Assembly: GCA_022702545.1 (NCBI GenBank)
Contig: JAHRBC010000004.1
Location: 6,106,001-6,170,000 of the forward strand
DNA from: Phycomyces nitens
Lineage: Eukaryota; Mucoromycota; Mucoromycetes; Mucorales; Phycomycetaceae
Direction of reading: 5' to 3'
Length of the DNA stretch: 64,000 bases
Under the pieces are notes generated by a model that did no database searches, was not told the DNA's origin, and saw only the letters and a list, made by a program, of their open reading frames with translations. Of the stretch, positions 12,705 to 23,100 are shown one piece after another; the first letter of the stretch is position 1, and each line of letters starts with the position of its first letter. The translations under genes and the position numbers were made by a program.

Positions 12705-12812
12705 TTATTTGCTTTCTTTTGCTCTAGCTGCTGCGCACTGCCAGCAGCTACAAGTGCAAGGGGTTGAGTTGCAGCCTGCACTGCTTTGGCAATGATGATA
12801 TGGTGCGCCCAT
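12705..12812 (-). CDS. Candidate 35-residue cysteine-rich peptide
   Basis: This small open frame starts with ATG (MGAPYHHC) and contains six cysteines, five of them within 13 residues (CNSTPCTCSCWQC). The C-x-C and C-x2-C spacing resembles small fungal metallothioneins, but the match is only compositional. A TATAAATT string lies about 15 bp upstream of the ATG. It begins 11 bp after the stop of the truncated gene fragment at 12823-13121. Transcription is not shown by anything in the sequence, so this is a weak candidate. Confidence 0.25.
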   Translation of the reverse strand: MGAPYHHCQSSAGCNSTPCTCSCWQCAAARAKESK

Positions 12813-12822
12813 GATTGACAAT

Positions 12823-13121
12823 TTATAAGTTATTCTTGATGAGTTGATTTGTTTGAAGAAGATTCTCTGGTTCGATTTCCTGGATGTGTATGATTTGGTC
12901 TGAAAGCTGGTATTCTTGACAGATTTCAACTGTATAAAAATAAAAGCCAATTATAATAAATATTAGATATAATAACATGAAGAGATTCATAGAAATCTTA
13001 CCGAAAATCCAACCGTGGGTTTTCAAGAATATAGAGATAAATGCTTTAAAAGCTGAAATATGAAAAGAAAGGGTCTATAGAAAGGCTATTTTATACCTGG
13101 AGAATTGTATTCAAGCCAAGC
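12823..13121 (-). pseudogene. 3' fragment of an unrecognised spliced gene
   Basis: Three short exons with canonical borders and consistent phase (13097-13121, 13002-13052, 12823-12929) give a 60-residue C-terminus ending in TAA. Pieces read AWLEYNSP, FKAFISIFLKTHGWIF and VEICQEYQLSDQIIHIQEIE. No start codon or further upstream exon was found beyond 13122, so the gene looks 5'-truncated. I do not recognise the protein. Alternatively it is a very small gene with an undetected first exon. Confidence 0.4.
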
Positions 13122-13267
13122 CTGTGAAACAAAAGTAAGAATGATCGTTTCTATATAGAGATAGACACAGTTCTTTGTGTTCAACATATTGTGATAGGGC
13201 ATAGCAAAATACCTACAGACTCAATATTTTATTATTATTATTATTTAATAGTGTAGATTATCAATAT

Positions 13268-13289
13268 GAAAAAGGTTCGAACCTTTTTC
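13268..13289. repeat. Perfect 22-bp palindrome
   Basis: The sequence is identical to its own reverse complement over 22 bases, centred on TTCGAA (core AAGGTTCGAACCTT). It contains a tRNA B-box-like GGTTCGAACC, but no tRNA structure surrounds it. It could form a cruciform or be a dimeric binding site. Function is unknown. Confidence 0.6.
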
Positions 13290-14814
13290 TACCTTACTCA
13301 AATACTAGCTTATCTTAATATCTTTTGTAGATAATCATTAATTTCACTCATTGATTTAATACAAAAATAAAGAAGAGCTTTCTTGAAAGCTTAATATAAA
13401 TACATACTTTATATATTACTGATAAATACCTTAAAGTACCTATCTCTTACCCACACACAATCCTAACCTTTATCCAAGACACCGTAAAAATATAATTTTC
13501 TCATGACACAATATTTCTTGTGATTCCCACAAAGACCACCAGAGCCTCGCATTTGGATTGTAAGCCAAAAATATATGAGTATATATCTAGTGATCCATAC
13601 GATATGTTCCCACTGCTGGTTGACATATTTGGCATGATGAGGAAATACTACTTCTTGTGTGTTTTAAGTAGCTTTAGTTGGAATATTGTGCGACAAAAGC
13701 TCTTGGGATATGAATTATTCGGCATGTAATAGATTATAGTACGCAGTTTATGGTTGCTTCTCATGGTGATAAAGCCATCTGAGCGTCTTTTTTTTCATCT
13801 TTTGAATTGGACTTTTGATATACATATATCTTGTAAAGTTATACACTTTGAAATATGGTTAATAGCACCTCTTCTAATCACTCCTTTTTTTAATATAAAA
13901 GTTTGACTTTTTGTTTTGAAGAGCCTTTATTGGTTTGGTGAGACATTGTACATTTTGAATAGAAAAATAAAGGCGCACTATTTGCATATATTACCTATGT
14001 ACTTTAATTTCAAGCAAATGTCAACATATTTATAGATTTCTTGAGAAAATGCAGAAACTCGTTCATTTCCCAGAAATGATTTTAAATTGTGCTTTCAATA
14101 TGTTGTAGAATAGTGAGACTATTTTCCGGTTCGAATCCGAGCAGTCTGTCCGTAGGAAGAGACGTGGGTTTCGCCAAATCGATAGATTGTTGTACCACCT
14201 ATGGAAGCAGGATATGAAATATGGTTACGGACCATTTTAATAGATGAAGTTTTTTTCTCTTTATCTACTCTGGAGGATGTATTGGATAGAGCCCTGGATA
14301 TATACTGGGAACCATAGAGCTGTCTATATTACTTTGTGTTGTGATTTCACTGTACTTGTTTCGAGAAAACAAGCGAGTAGTCATCCTTCTCTGTTACCTA
14401 AACAGAATAACTTATAATCCCTTCATTCGAACCAACCAGACCTTGGAGGGTGCCGTTGCCCTTTCCTACCTTGATCAGTTACCCCAAACCCCTTGTTCCA
14501 TCACTCTCGAATATAATTCTACTGGATCCCAGCCCAATACTACAATATCTTGGAGAAGGCGAAAACGGTCAATTAACTACAGAGCCTCTAGAGAGATATT
14601 GAGCAATTGTAAGATCTGTCATAATGGATGTCTAAAAGACATGTCTATACATTAATCTTATTCTAAATGTACACAATCAATCAATCTACCAATCTACCAA
14701 TCTACAACCATAAAGTATATATTGTGTAGTCTATAAAATAAAAGCAATGCATTTATTCAATACTGGATAGACCCACGTTTGTACTTTTTTCTCTAAAACT
14801 AGTGATATGTTATC
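13290..14814. other. AT-rich intergenic region with one coding-like open frame
   Basis: No supported gene. The 3' part of a plus-strand frame (about 14401-14655) has a balanced composition and balanced codons (for example FIRTNQTLEGAVALSYLDQL) unlike the surrounding DNA. It may be an orphan exon or gene relic. A short (AATCTACC)n repeat occurs near 14682-14704. Confidence 0.35.
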
Positions 14815-15240
14815 CATGAAAAAAAAAAACAATACTTGTCCAATATTTGGTCAGAGCCCCTCTCAGCCGCTTTAATGCTGTAGGTTTGATCTACCTCGGA
14901 CGCATATTGCTTTTCAATATATTTTAAATGCTCTTGATTGGACTCAAGTCAAGACCCTTTGATGACCAGTCAAGAACATTTAAAAACTCGAATTTAATAT
15001 CTTTTTGACATTGCAGCTGTAAGTGATGTGGACAATGAAAATACAATTATATTCACTGGAAATAAGAGCCCTGGAAGTGTTGCTTATCAAAGAAAGAATA
15101 TTATGGCTGTTTATATGCTCTTGTTCAAATTCCCTTGTAATTAAGATATAGGCTGTATAAGGGTCAATTGTCCCTTGGTATAAAGTGTAAGGGTGCCCGA
15201 TGTATATCTATCGAGATATTAACCTGGAGTTATCAGCAAA
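14815..15240 (-). mobile_element. Tc1/mariner transposase relic
   Basis: Read on the minus strand, 14815-14990 translates as VLDWSSKGLDLSPIKSI, a stop, then NILKSNMRPR, a stop, then IKPTALKRLRGALTKYWTSI. This is the characteristic C-terminal Tc1 stretch around the third catalytic residue (VLDWPAQSPDLNPIE...W..LK in active members), with E replaced by K and two stops. Upstream, in shifted frames, a segment YQGTIDPYTAYIL (about 15165-15205) matches the GT(M/V)...Y..IL region that precedes the second Asp. The copy is dead. Inverted repeats were not located. Confidence 0.7.
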
Positions 15241-15711
15241 GAGTAACCAGAGATCAGGTTGCAAAGTTTGTATTTAAGTCGGTTGTGGTGTGTACAGCAT
15301 AAACACATCAGTTGCAAAGTCAATGACTGAGCAGAACCATCAAAGCACTCTATAGACAAATCTTAAGCCTAATCTTGATGGCCTATGACCATACATCTAC
15401 ATAACCATAAAACTATGGTAATTAAGATATACCAATAAAACCACATATGATTTCTTGAAAACAGCAAGGTAACAATACCCTCCGAAAGTGAGTGGAGCTC
15501 ATAAGGAATAAAAGGCGAATGTGGACACTAATGTTTACAAAGTTTCTAATTGTAGGTTCAACAAGTACTTTGAATGGGTGGTGTTTTTGGGCCTTGAACT
15601 CTCCATAGTGTGTATTCTTTGAATAGTATGAATAGTTCTATGAAAAGGTATTGGTATTAATAAAGTGATTGGCAGTAGAGATGGAGTGAATGTGAGGATG
15701 TATTGTTGAGG

Positions 15712-15860
15712 GATGTAAATGGTGCAAGTAGTTGAGTATTGAAAAAGGTAAATAAAAGACGGAAGATTGGCGTGAGAAATGTAGATGGCGCAAGTATTTG
15801 AATGCTGAAAAGAAGGTGGGAGATTACGTTGAAAGATAAAGATGGTACACATAGATTATT
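15712..15860. repeat. Imperfect tandem repeat, period about 57-66 bp
   Basis: Three diverged units share ATG(T)A(A/G)ATGG(T/C)GCAAGTA...TTGA(G/A)T(A/G)(T/C)TGAAAA...GA(A/T)TT. They start near 15713, 15779 and 15836. The minus strand reads through all three as a 105-codon open frame (15535-15852) whose repeated peptide includes CTIYIPQ, CAIYISH and CTIFIFQ. The repeat is probably a minisatellite, and the open frame is a by-product or a low-confidence repeat protein. Confidence 0.5.
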
Positions 15861-16434
15861 GTAATGAGGGGTTGATGATGCATAGATGTTTTTTTAGACG
15901 GAGTAGAATGAAGATACACAATACATCTTGCAAGTGTTTGACACCTTCTAAGTATCAAGGCAGTAATAATAAATATCAATAAAGTATTATTGATTCATTT
16001 TCATTTATTTTTTGATTTGGGGTTTTTTTACACCGTGTTTGTTAAGACACATATTGGTGCTCCACAGCATTCCCCCACCAATGAGAAAAGCTTAAAAAAA
16101 ACTCATTTGGGGCTGGGCAGATAAATGTCCTCGCCAGTAATCAGCATATTGCGGGGGGTTTATGTTCGTGGGGTCATGACAGTGCAAGCACATGTTCGGC
16201 AGACCGTACATAGGAGGCAATAGCTGTGGAAAGACAATAATTTATCAACCACTGTGAATAAAGAAAGAGAGAAAGGAATTGGCAAGTTTCGACCTCTTAT
16301 TTATAGACAAATACATCGGTATTTGAATAAAATAAATTTTTAAAACGCAAGTCACGGAGTGGGAATATTTTCTTTGGCGGTGGCTTGTAGGTTTTCACGT
16401 GAGTTCTATAACATTCTCTTGGTAAATACCTAGT

Positions 16435-16462
16435 AAAAAATACACACTATAGTGTATTTTTT
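16435..16462. repeat. Short inverted repeat (11-bp arms, 6-bp loop)
   Basis: AAAAAATACAC and GTGTATTTTTT flank ACTATA. It could form a hairpin. No neighbouring gene explains it, and it may be chance in AT-rich DNA. Confidence 0.4.
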
Positions 16463-17647
16463 ATTAATCTCTTTAAATACAAAGCATCACTCTTTTAAGA
16501 TATAAGGAAGCTCTTCAACTAGAGTATATAGTTGCAAACGTATCTAAAGAATTTATTATTTAGTATCGCCTATTTAAAAAAAAGAGGTTTCTCAAGTACC
16601 ACAGACTACCCGAACCTTTAATCCGTGCTCGTTTATACACATTTTGTTACTATTTTTTACGGTATAATATTGTAACTATTAGATGATTTTGCTCTCTAGA
16701 ATATTTAAAAAATATTTTCTGATAGATTCTCAAGGATAAGTCAAGGATAACCTCGTTCAATATTATATTTAATGAAAATCACAGATAATTAATAGATTGG
16801 AAAAATGAAATACCCAAAAGAAGCCTTGATAGGGCTCTAATCTGGGTAGCTGCTGGTGGGTTACAGAGAGATACGGAAGACTAAAATCTCATTATATGGC
16901 TATTAAATTATATAAATTCCGCATAGCCTCTACCATGCACTGCTCTACCTTTTTTTTTTTTGGATAGATATTTCTTTTTTGTGATTTATAGGTATTTCTT
17001 GTTATACTTTGTATGAATAGATATATTATAAAATAATGTGCAAATCCCGACAGCTGGAAATGTCAGAGAGCTATACAAACTACTATCTATAAATTCTTAT
17101 TCGAGACAAAAGTATTCGATCAACTGTCAATACCGCCATTGCAAGGACAAAGATCTAGTGTGACTGAATTTATCTCGATAGCTATAAATATTGGTAGAAT
17201 TGTTCATTCAATTAACTTTTAATTCGATTTGACTTTATTTCTCTTTCTACTCAAATGTCACAGTTTTAATCAATAGCGTATACTGGATAATTCCAAGTGT
17301 ATTATCAAGTAGTTATTTACAAGGCACCTTATTAATATTACCATGAGGTTTACTATAGTGAGCCAATTGGAATAGAGTAATGATGCTTCAGAACAAGAAA
17401 CACACGGATCTCTATCAAGAAAGAGAGAATATGGCAGGATATAAATTGATTTCGTATTTAAATAGCCAGCTAATTCTTGGTTTGAATATTTGATAAAGCC
17501 TAAAGATGTTCAAGGAATTTGGCTAAAGACTTTAGTAGCACAAGATTGAAATGTGTCTTTCAAGAATTTCATTTCTCTCGAATTTCTTCTTGATGATTGA
17601 TCAAATGTGCTCCAAAGATTCAACAAGAGAATAATGTATTATATGTT

Positions 17648-17687
17648 TATATATATATATACATATACATATATATATACATATATG
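17648..17687. repeat. TA/CATA microsatellite
   Basis: Alternating (TA)n with interspersed CATA units across 40 bp. Confidence 0.7.
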
Positions 17688-18919
17688 GACTTGTAGCCAT
17701 TTGTTTGAACCAGTTTCCTGACATCAGCCCATTTTTCCAAGGCGTGTTAGCCATAATCGCCTATAAATTGTGCATAAAATGCATGGGCTTGTCGAGTGCA
17801 AATAGCTTGGTGTGACCCCGAGTGAAACCGCCCAGAACAATTGATAATTATAAATACTCAAAGTCTGACCAACTTGATACTCAAAGACAGCTAGTAATAA
17901 TTTTCTTTGAGTATTTTGATTCGTATGCTTACACTGGATATATTACCAGAAATACAAAATGGCCAAAATATGGTTGAGAAGCCATACATTGGTGGACTTG
18001 TAAGAATATACTATTACTATTGTTTTTATTTATATAAGCTTGTTAAAATACAAAGATTCCTTCTTTTACTTTTTTATACTCTGTGAGCCCTTTCGCCCAT
18101 TAAATAAATGATCGGTGGCACCTGGATATTTTTTTTGCCAATAATCTGATGTTTTTTGTTTATAATTTCTATACAATCTAAAGCCAACAAGAGACCAAGG
18201 ACATTATGTTTAAAAGAAACCACATAGATCTGAAAGCTGCTTTCAAGGGATCTACTTTTATTATTATTATTTTTTAAAAATAAACCATTGGAAATATAGT
18301 TACCAAAACCAACGTCAATAGTACCACATATTCTTACACAAAGGAGATTTATTTATCAAGCAATCGCAAAATTCCTTAAAGAGCCACAAAGGTTACCGTT
18401 ACAGTATGCTCTCATAGTTGCATCTTTTGAAAAGGCTTGTTGACCTTTACTGCACCATAAAAGCCATGACACTTGTGTCACCCACAGAGTCGGCGACCAG
18501 ACAATGATTGAGTCTGCGGGGGATGATCTAGGGCCTAGTCGTGAGATTCCATACTTTATTTTAATTCATATTCTGTGATTTCTACAGAGGTTTGGTGCCT
18601 ACTTTTAGTGCAATTGGGTATAGGATCTGTACAGACACTGGCAATTTTAATGTGACAAAGAGAGTTGATTGGGCTTCTTGCAAATGACGAGGGGTTAGGT
18701 GTCCAAGAGGTCTTTTTGTTCTTTCTGGACACGTTTTTCAATGGCTAAAAATGGTCAAGCACCATTTGGCATTTAGGACACACAACTCAGTTTGATAAGA
18801 GAATATTTTTATGGCTTTAAGATGACAGTTTGTATGAATAATAGTAATAATATATGTATTTTATTTATGTTGATGAGTTAAATAAGCCTAGATTATATTT
18901 ACAGCCAGGGTACATATTT

Positions 18920-19703
18920 CTAGTGACGCTGGAGACCGAACCACACACCTAATGCACCTGCCAAAACACCCACAGTGAAGGGGATAAAGCTCAGATCCAC
19001 GGGAAACTTCTTGGCCACAACAGCCTTGTTCTCGGGCTTGATATAGTACTTGGCAAAGTAGTCATTCTGGATCCACAACAGCTTGTTGAATGCAGCCAAA
19101 GCAGCTCCTTCAGTCTGACGGTCCAAGTTCAAGGACAACAGTCCACCAACCAAAGCAGTCTCGACAAAGCCCATGAGAGCGTTGATGTGAATGTAATCCA
19201 CATTGATCTTTGACTTTTTCTCGGGGGTATCGGTGTGGATCTTGGCTACCCAGTCCAAGTAGCGAATGAATCTAGAGCCGGGGGTATTAGACAATTGTTG
19301 ATTTTGAGCTTGTAAACTTACCTCTCGTCATATGGACCCGAAAGGATCTTGTAAAGGTACTTGCCCAAGAATTCCTTGCGGAACTTAACCTGGGGATGGT
19401 TCAAAGTGAGTTCTTCGAGGGTGGCAGGTAATTCGCCCTCAAAGCCATCGTTCTTGGGAAGGAAAAAGGTCTTGGTGACATCGAACTGGAAGAGCTTTTC
19501 ATAAACAGCATCGACGACGACAGGAACCAGAGGACGGACAAGATCAGCTACATCCTGGATAGCCTTGATATCAGCCTCGCCTGTTGTGGGGTTAGTGGAT
19601 ATACAATATAATATGGCTACATACCAAAATCCATGAACTTTGAGACATACTCGAAGCGGTATGTGCTGTCATGGTAGAGCTGGTCGTTGTCAATGTGGTG
19701 CAT
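18920..19703 (-). CDS. Protoglobin-domain haem protein with C-terminal membrane anchor
   Basis: Predicted 229-residue protein from three exons (19625-19703, 19322-19580 and 18920-19271), in phase. The helical domain (YRFEYVSKFMDFGEADIKAI ... VYEKLFQFDVTKTFF ... KFRKEFLGKYLYKIL ... RYLDWVAKIHTD) matches the protoglobin / globin-sensor fold found in many fungi. The histidine of WVAKIH (about residue 125) sits at the expected proximal haem-ligand (F8) position. The last about 25 residues (LSFIPFTVGVLAGALGVWFG) are a hydrophobic helix followed by LQRH, so the protein is probably tail-anchored with the globin domain in the cytosol. Ligand and function in fungi are not established; oxygen or nitric oxide sensing or binding is an inference. 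A TATA box lies about 55 bp upstream. Confidence 0.85.
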
Positions 19704-19756
19704 TTTGATAGTGTAAGAAGAAGATGGGATTGAGATGAAAGGCGAGATTAAATGGT

Positions 19757-19765
19757 GTTTATATA
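19757..19765 (-). promoter_or_regulatory. Putative TATA box of the protoglobin gene
   Basis: TATATAAAC on the minus strand, about 55 bp upstream of the ATG at 19703. Confidence 0.45.
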
Positions 19766-19967
19766 TGAAGTAGATCCCCAGCTGCGGGTAATTAATGTAA
19801 AAAATGGTCTGACTATTCTTCCTTTTTTGATTAACAAACAAATCATTTACCATTTTAATTGTGTAGCAGTCTTTTTTCTTTGGGGGGAGCTGGTGCGGAA
19901 ATTTACGGGTTACCTTTAAAGAAGAGGTTTTCTTTTCTCTTCATGAATTATTACCACTCAAAGATAT

Positions 19968-20060
19968 ATATATTATATATTATATATTATATATTATATA
20001 TTATATATTATATATTAAATATATATAATATTTATATTTATATTTATATTTATATTTTTA
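19968..20060. repeat. Compound AT microsatellite
   Basis: About nine copies of a TATATTA-type 7-mer are followed by several TTTATA hexamers. It lies between the protoglobin promoter and the 3' end of DRS2. Confidence 0.8.
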
Positions 20061-20103
20061 TTAGATGAAAGTAATAGAAACCAATACTTGTAAAGAATAT
20101 AAA

Positions 20104-23100
20104 TTAACCAAGTGGCTTTTGCTGTGTAGTATCGTAGACACGGATAATCTTGGCCTGGTCGCTGTCGTTCTGTGAGAATGCGTAGCCTCTGTTTCTCTTG
20201 AGCCGCTGTATCCGGCGGACCTTATTGACAGCTTGACGGAAACGATCCATACGAGGTCGGTAGTCGGGTAAATTGTACTTTTGTATCTCCTGTACAAAGT
20301 GATAGGGCATTGGTCGATACATGCGCTTTCCACTATGGACTGGTATTAGATGACTCAATTTATTAAAATCGGATCACTTACTATTTCCATATGAAATCTC
20401 GCAAATTGCAGGCAAACGGAACCAGGAGAACGAAGAACCAGAAATTAGGATTACCCCACAGCATAGGCACCATGCCATAATACTCTGGAAACACCGTAAC
20501 TGAAATTGCAGGTCCAATATAGGCCACCACAGGAAGGTAGATGAACCAAATGGCCATTGAACCAAACATGGCTATAAAGGTATACTTGGTCCATACACTG
20601 AAATTGATTTGTCAGATTCCCATTTCTATCAAATTTCCTTTTTGGACTTACTCGGTAACCAGAGATCCCTTCCAGACAATACACCCAAGCACGGCTGTAA
20701 ATACCGTCGTGCCTGCCCACCACTGTCCACCCATCATTCCATTCCTAAACACTCCTTCGTCTCTGAATGCAGCCATGCCGAGGAAGAATAGCAACTATAT
20801 AGTAAATCAGTCTCAAGTAACCAGAATGTCTGCAAACATACCAATGAGTGATAGCATGCATTCAAGACCCATCCCCAAAACTTCTTTTGATTAAAGAATT
20901 CGTTCGATTGGCCCAGCATGTACATTTGTGGGTACTTGTCCAACATGCGCGCCGATACAAACTGGTCAAACACACCAATAACCAGCGGTGGAAGAAAGGT
21001 AAAGATGACGTTGAAGCATGACATTGTCCAAGACTCGTACAGAGTAGATCCCGAGAAGCCATTGTAAAATGCATACTAATATACATATATACACATAAAC
21101 CAATACTATCAGCAAACCATTTTCCTGGAATAGTCAAGACTTACCCAGAACAGGGTGAGGTATAAGGTAACGTTTTTGTAAAAATAGAAAAAGATCATTT
21201 TGCTTAGCCGTTGGTATGCCCACGAGCCATGCACCAGTAAGAGCTTCTTGAGGAAACGGAATTGAGAGATTGCAAAGTCTGCACTGCGCGCTGCCTGGAG
21301 ACCCTCAACACCACTAATACCCACACCAACATGTGCAGCCTGGATCATTGAAACGTCATTGGCACCATCACCAATGGCAAGCAGAATTGACTTGTCATAC
21401 TTCTTGACAAGTTTGACAACCAGAGCCTTTTGAAGAGGAGACACTCGACAGCAAATGACAGCTTTGCACAACACAGCCAAGTCAAACAGAATCTTTTCAA
21501 TCTCTTTCTCAAGTCCAAATGTCAAGGCACGGCCATCGATAACCAGGGCCAATGGCTATAATTCATTTGGTCAGCTCATTGCTCTCTAGAATTACCATTT
21601 TGCTTACCTCTAGATCCTCTGCACGTTCAATTAGTCCTTGAATGTTTTTGAGTTTTTCTTCCAAAAATCGCTTGGTATCCCAATGACTGTCCTCGTTACA
21701 TACAATCAAGCTCATTTCTTCATTGAGAAGTTTGCAAGAGTATCCAATATTGATAGCTGTTTCCTGTCGATCGCCAGTAAGGACCCAGACCTTGATTCCG
21801 GCCTCCTGGAGTGTGTAGATAGTGTCCGGTACACCATCCTGGAGTTTGTCTTCAATAGCAGTTGCACCAAGCAAGAATAAATTTTGTTCAATCATTTCAG
21901 CCGCCTTATCAAGTTCATCAGCACGATCTACAAGCGTAGTTGCAGCGCGATCGTATATCTGAGACCAGCGCGCGTACTCTTCTTCAGGAATCTCACGCAT
22001 CGCAATACACAACGTTCTCAGACCCTCGGACGCATAGTCTTCAAGGTGAACCAAGGTTGTCTCGACAAAGGGATTGTTGTCTGCCAAGCGTTCAAGGATA
22101 ACAGTATCGGCACCCTTGCAGTACAACTTGATCTTTCCATCTGGGCCACGGATAATGGCCGACATTCGCTTACGAGTCGAGTTAAACTCACACACATTGA
22201 GAACCTGGTACTCCATGTCATGGCCACGAATTGAGCAAGTAATGGAGTTTGGACGACGTGTCTAGTGGAAAGATATAAATCAGCCACAGCTACTACCCTA
22301 GAATATTCCACTTACATGAAACTTGTAACCAAGCATGCTGGCACCCTTGACCAACGCACCCTCATCTGGAGACGATGCCTGGTACTCAATCTCATCAGAG
22401 CCTTCTTGTGCTTCTGGAATAACCGTATGACAACAAGCCAAGAGAATCAAGAATTCGTTAATAACATTTGCAGTAGGATGTGTCTTTAGATGTTCCTGGA
22501 GCTGATCAAAATTGTACTGGAGAGTAGGATCGTCTGTGCCATCTCTGGCCTGCTTATCAGGTTCCACCTTGTCTGCATACGATAGACCAGCAATAGACGA
22601 CTGTCTAAACTGCATCTCGTTACAAGTAAGAGTGCCCGTCTTGTCCGAAAACACGTATTTGACCTGTCCAAGCTCTTCAATCAGACTACTACTACGCGCA
22701 ACTGCTGCCGTGTCTGTTGGCTCATAGTACATGTCCAGATCTGACTCGATCAAGTATGACAATATAAACTTTACAATCTCCATGGTAACCATCAAACTAT
22801 GAGCATTTGTGGCTGTGGTTAGTTTATTTTCTTTACCCCTTTGCACTACATTCAAACTCTCTATTGTTCTTTTTACCTAATCGGGATAAAACTGTTGAAT
22901 AGAATCAAAAATGTCAAGATATCGTATCCGAATTCTTCTGCTCTGCTCTGTTCATTCAATGGCAAGTAGCTAACCAGATCTCCTTTGTTGATCTACAGGA
23001 CAATTACTTAACGCGATTGTTGTTGCTTTTTTTTAAATATATATATATATATATCTAGGCCACATACCGTGAATGCCATGCCACCAATTGCACCACCAAT

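Larger units (their letters stand above)
15861..18919. other. Long gene-poor AT-rich region
   Basis: No supported gene over about 3 kb. Contents seen: an 11-bp inverted repeat at 16435-16462, a (TA)n/(CATA)n microsatellite at 17648-17687, several poly-A/T runs, and short open frames without recognisable domains. The right end is the 3' flank of the protoglobin gene. Confidence 0.45.

Noticed and set aside
13268..13289. tRNA B box GGTTCGAACC
   Set aside because: It is part of a perfect palindrome. No tRNA cloverleaf surrounds it.
14120..14150. tRNA-like B box (GGTTCGAATCC)
   Set aside because: No matching A box, anticodon arm or acceptor stem could be folded upstream, and the T stem has only three good pairs.
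19968..20060. AT microsatellite as a possible origin or centromere element
   Set aside because: Simple repeats of this size are common in this AT-rich DNA, and nothing else supports such a role.
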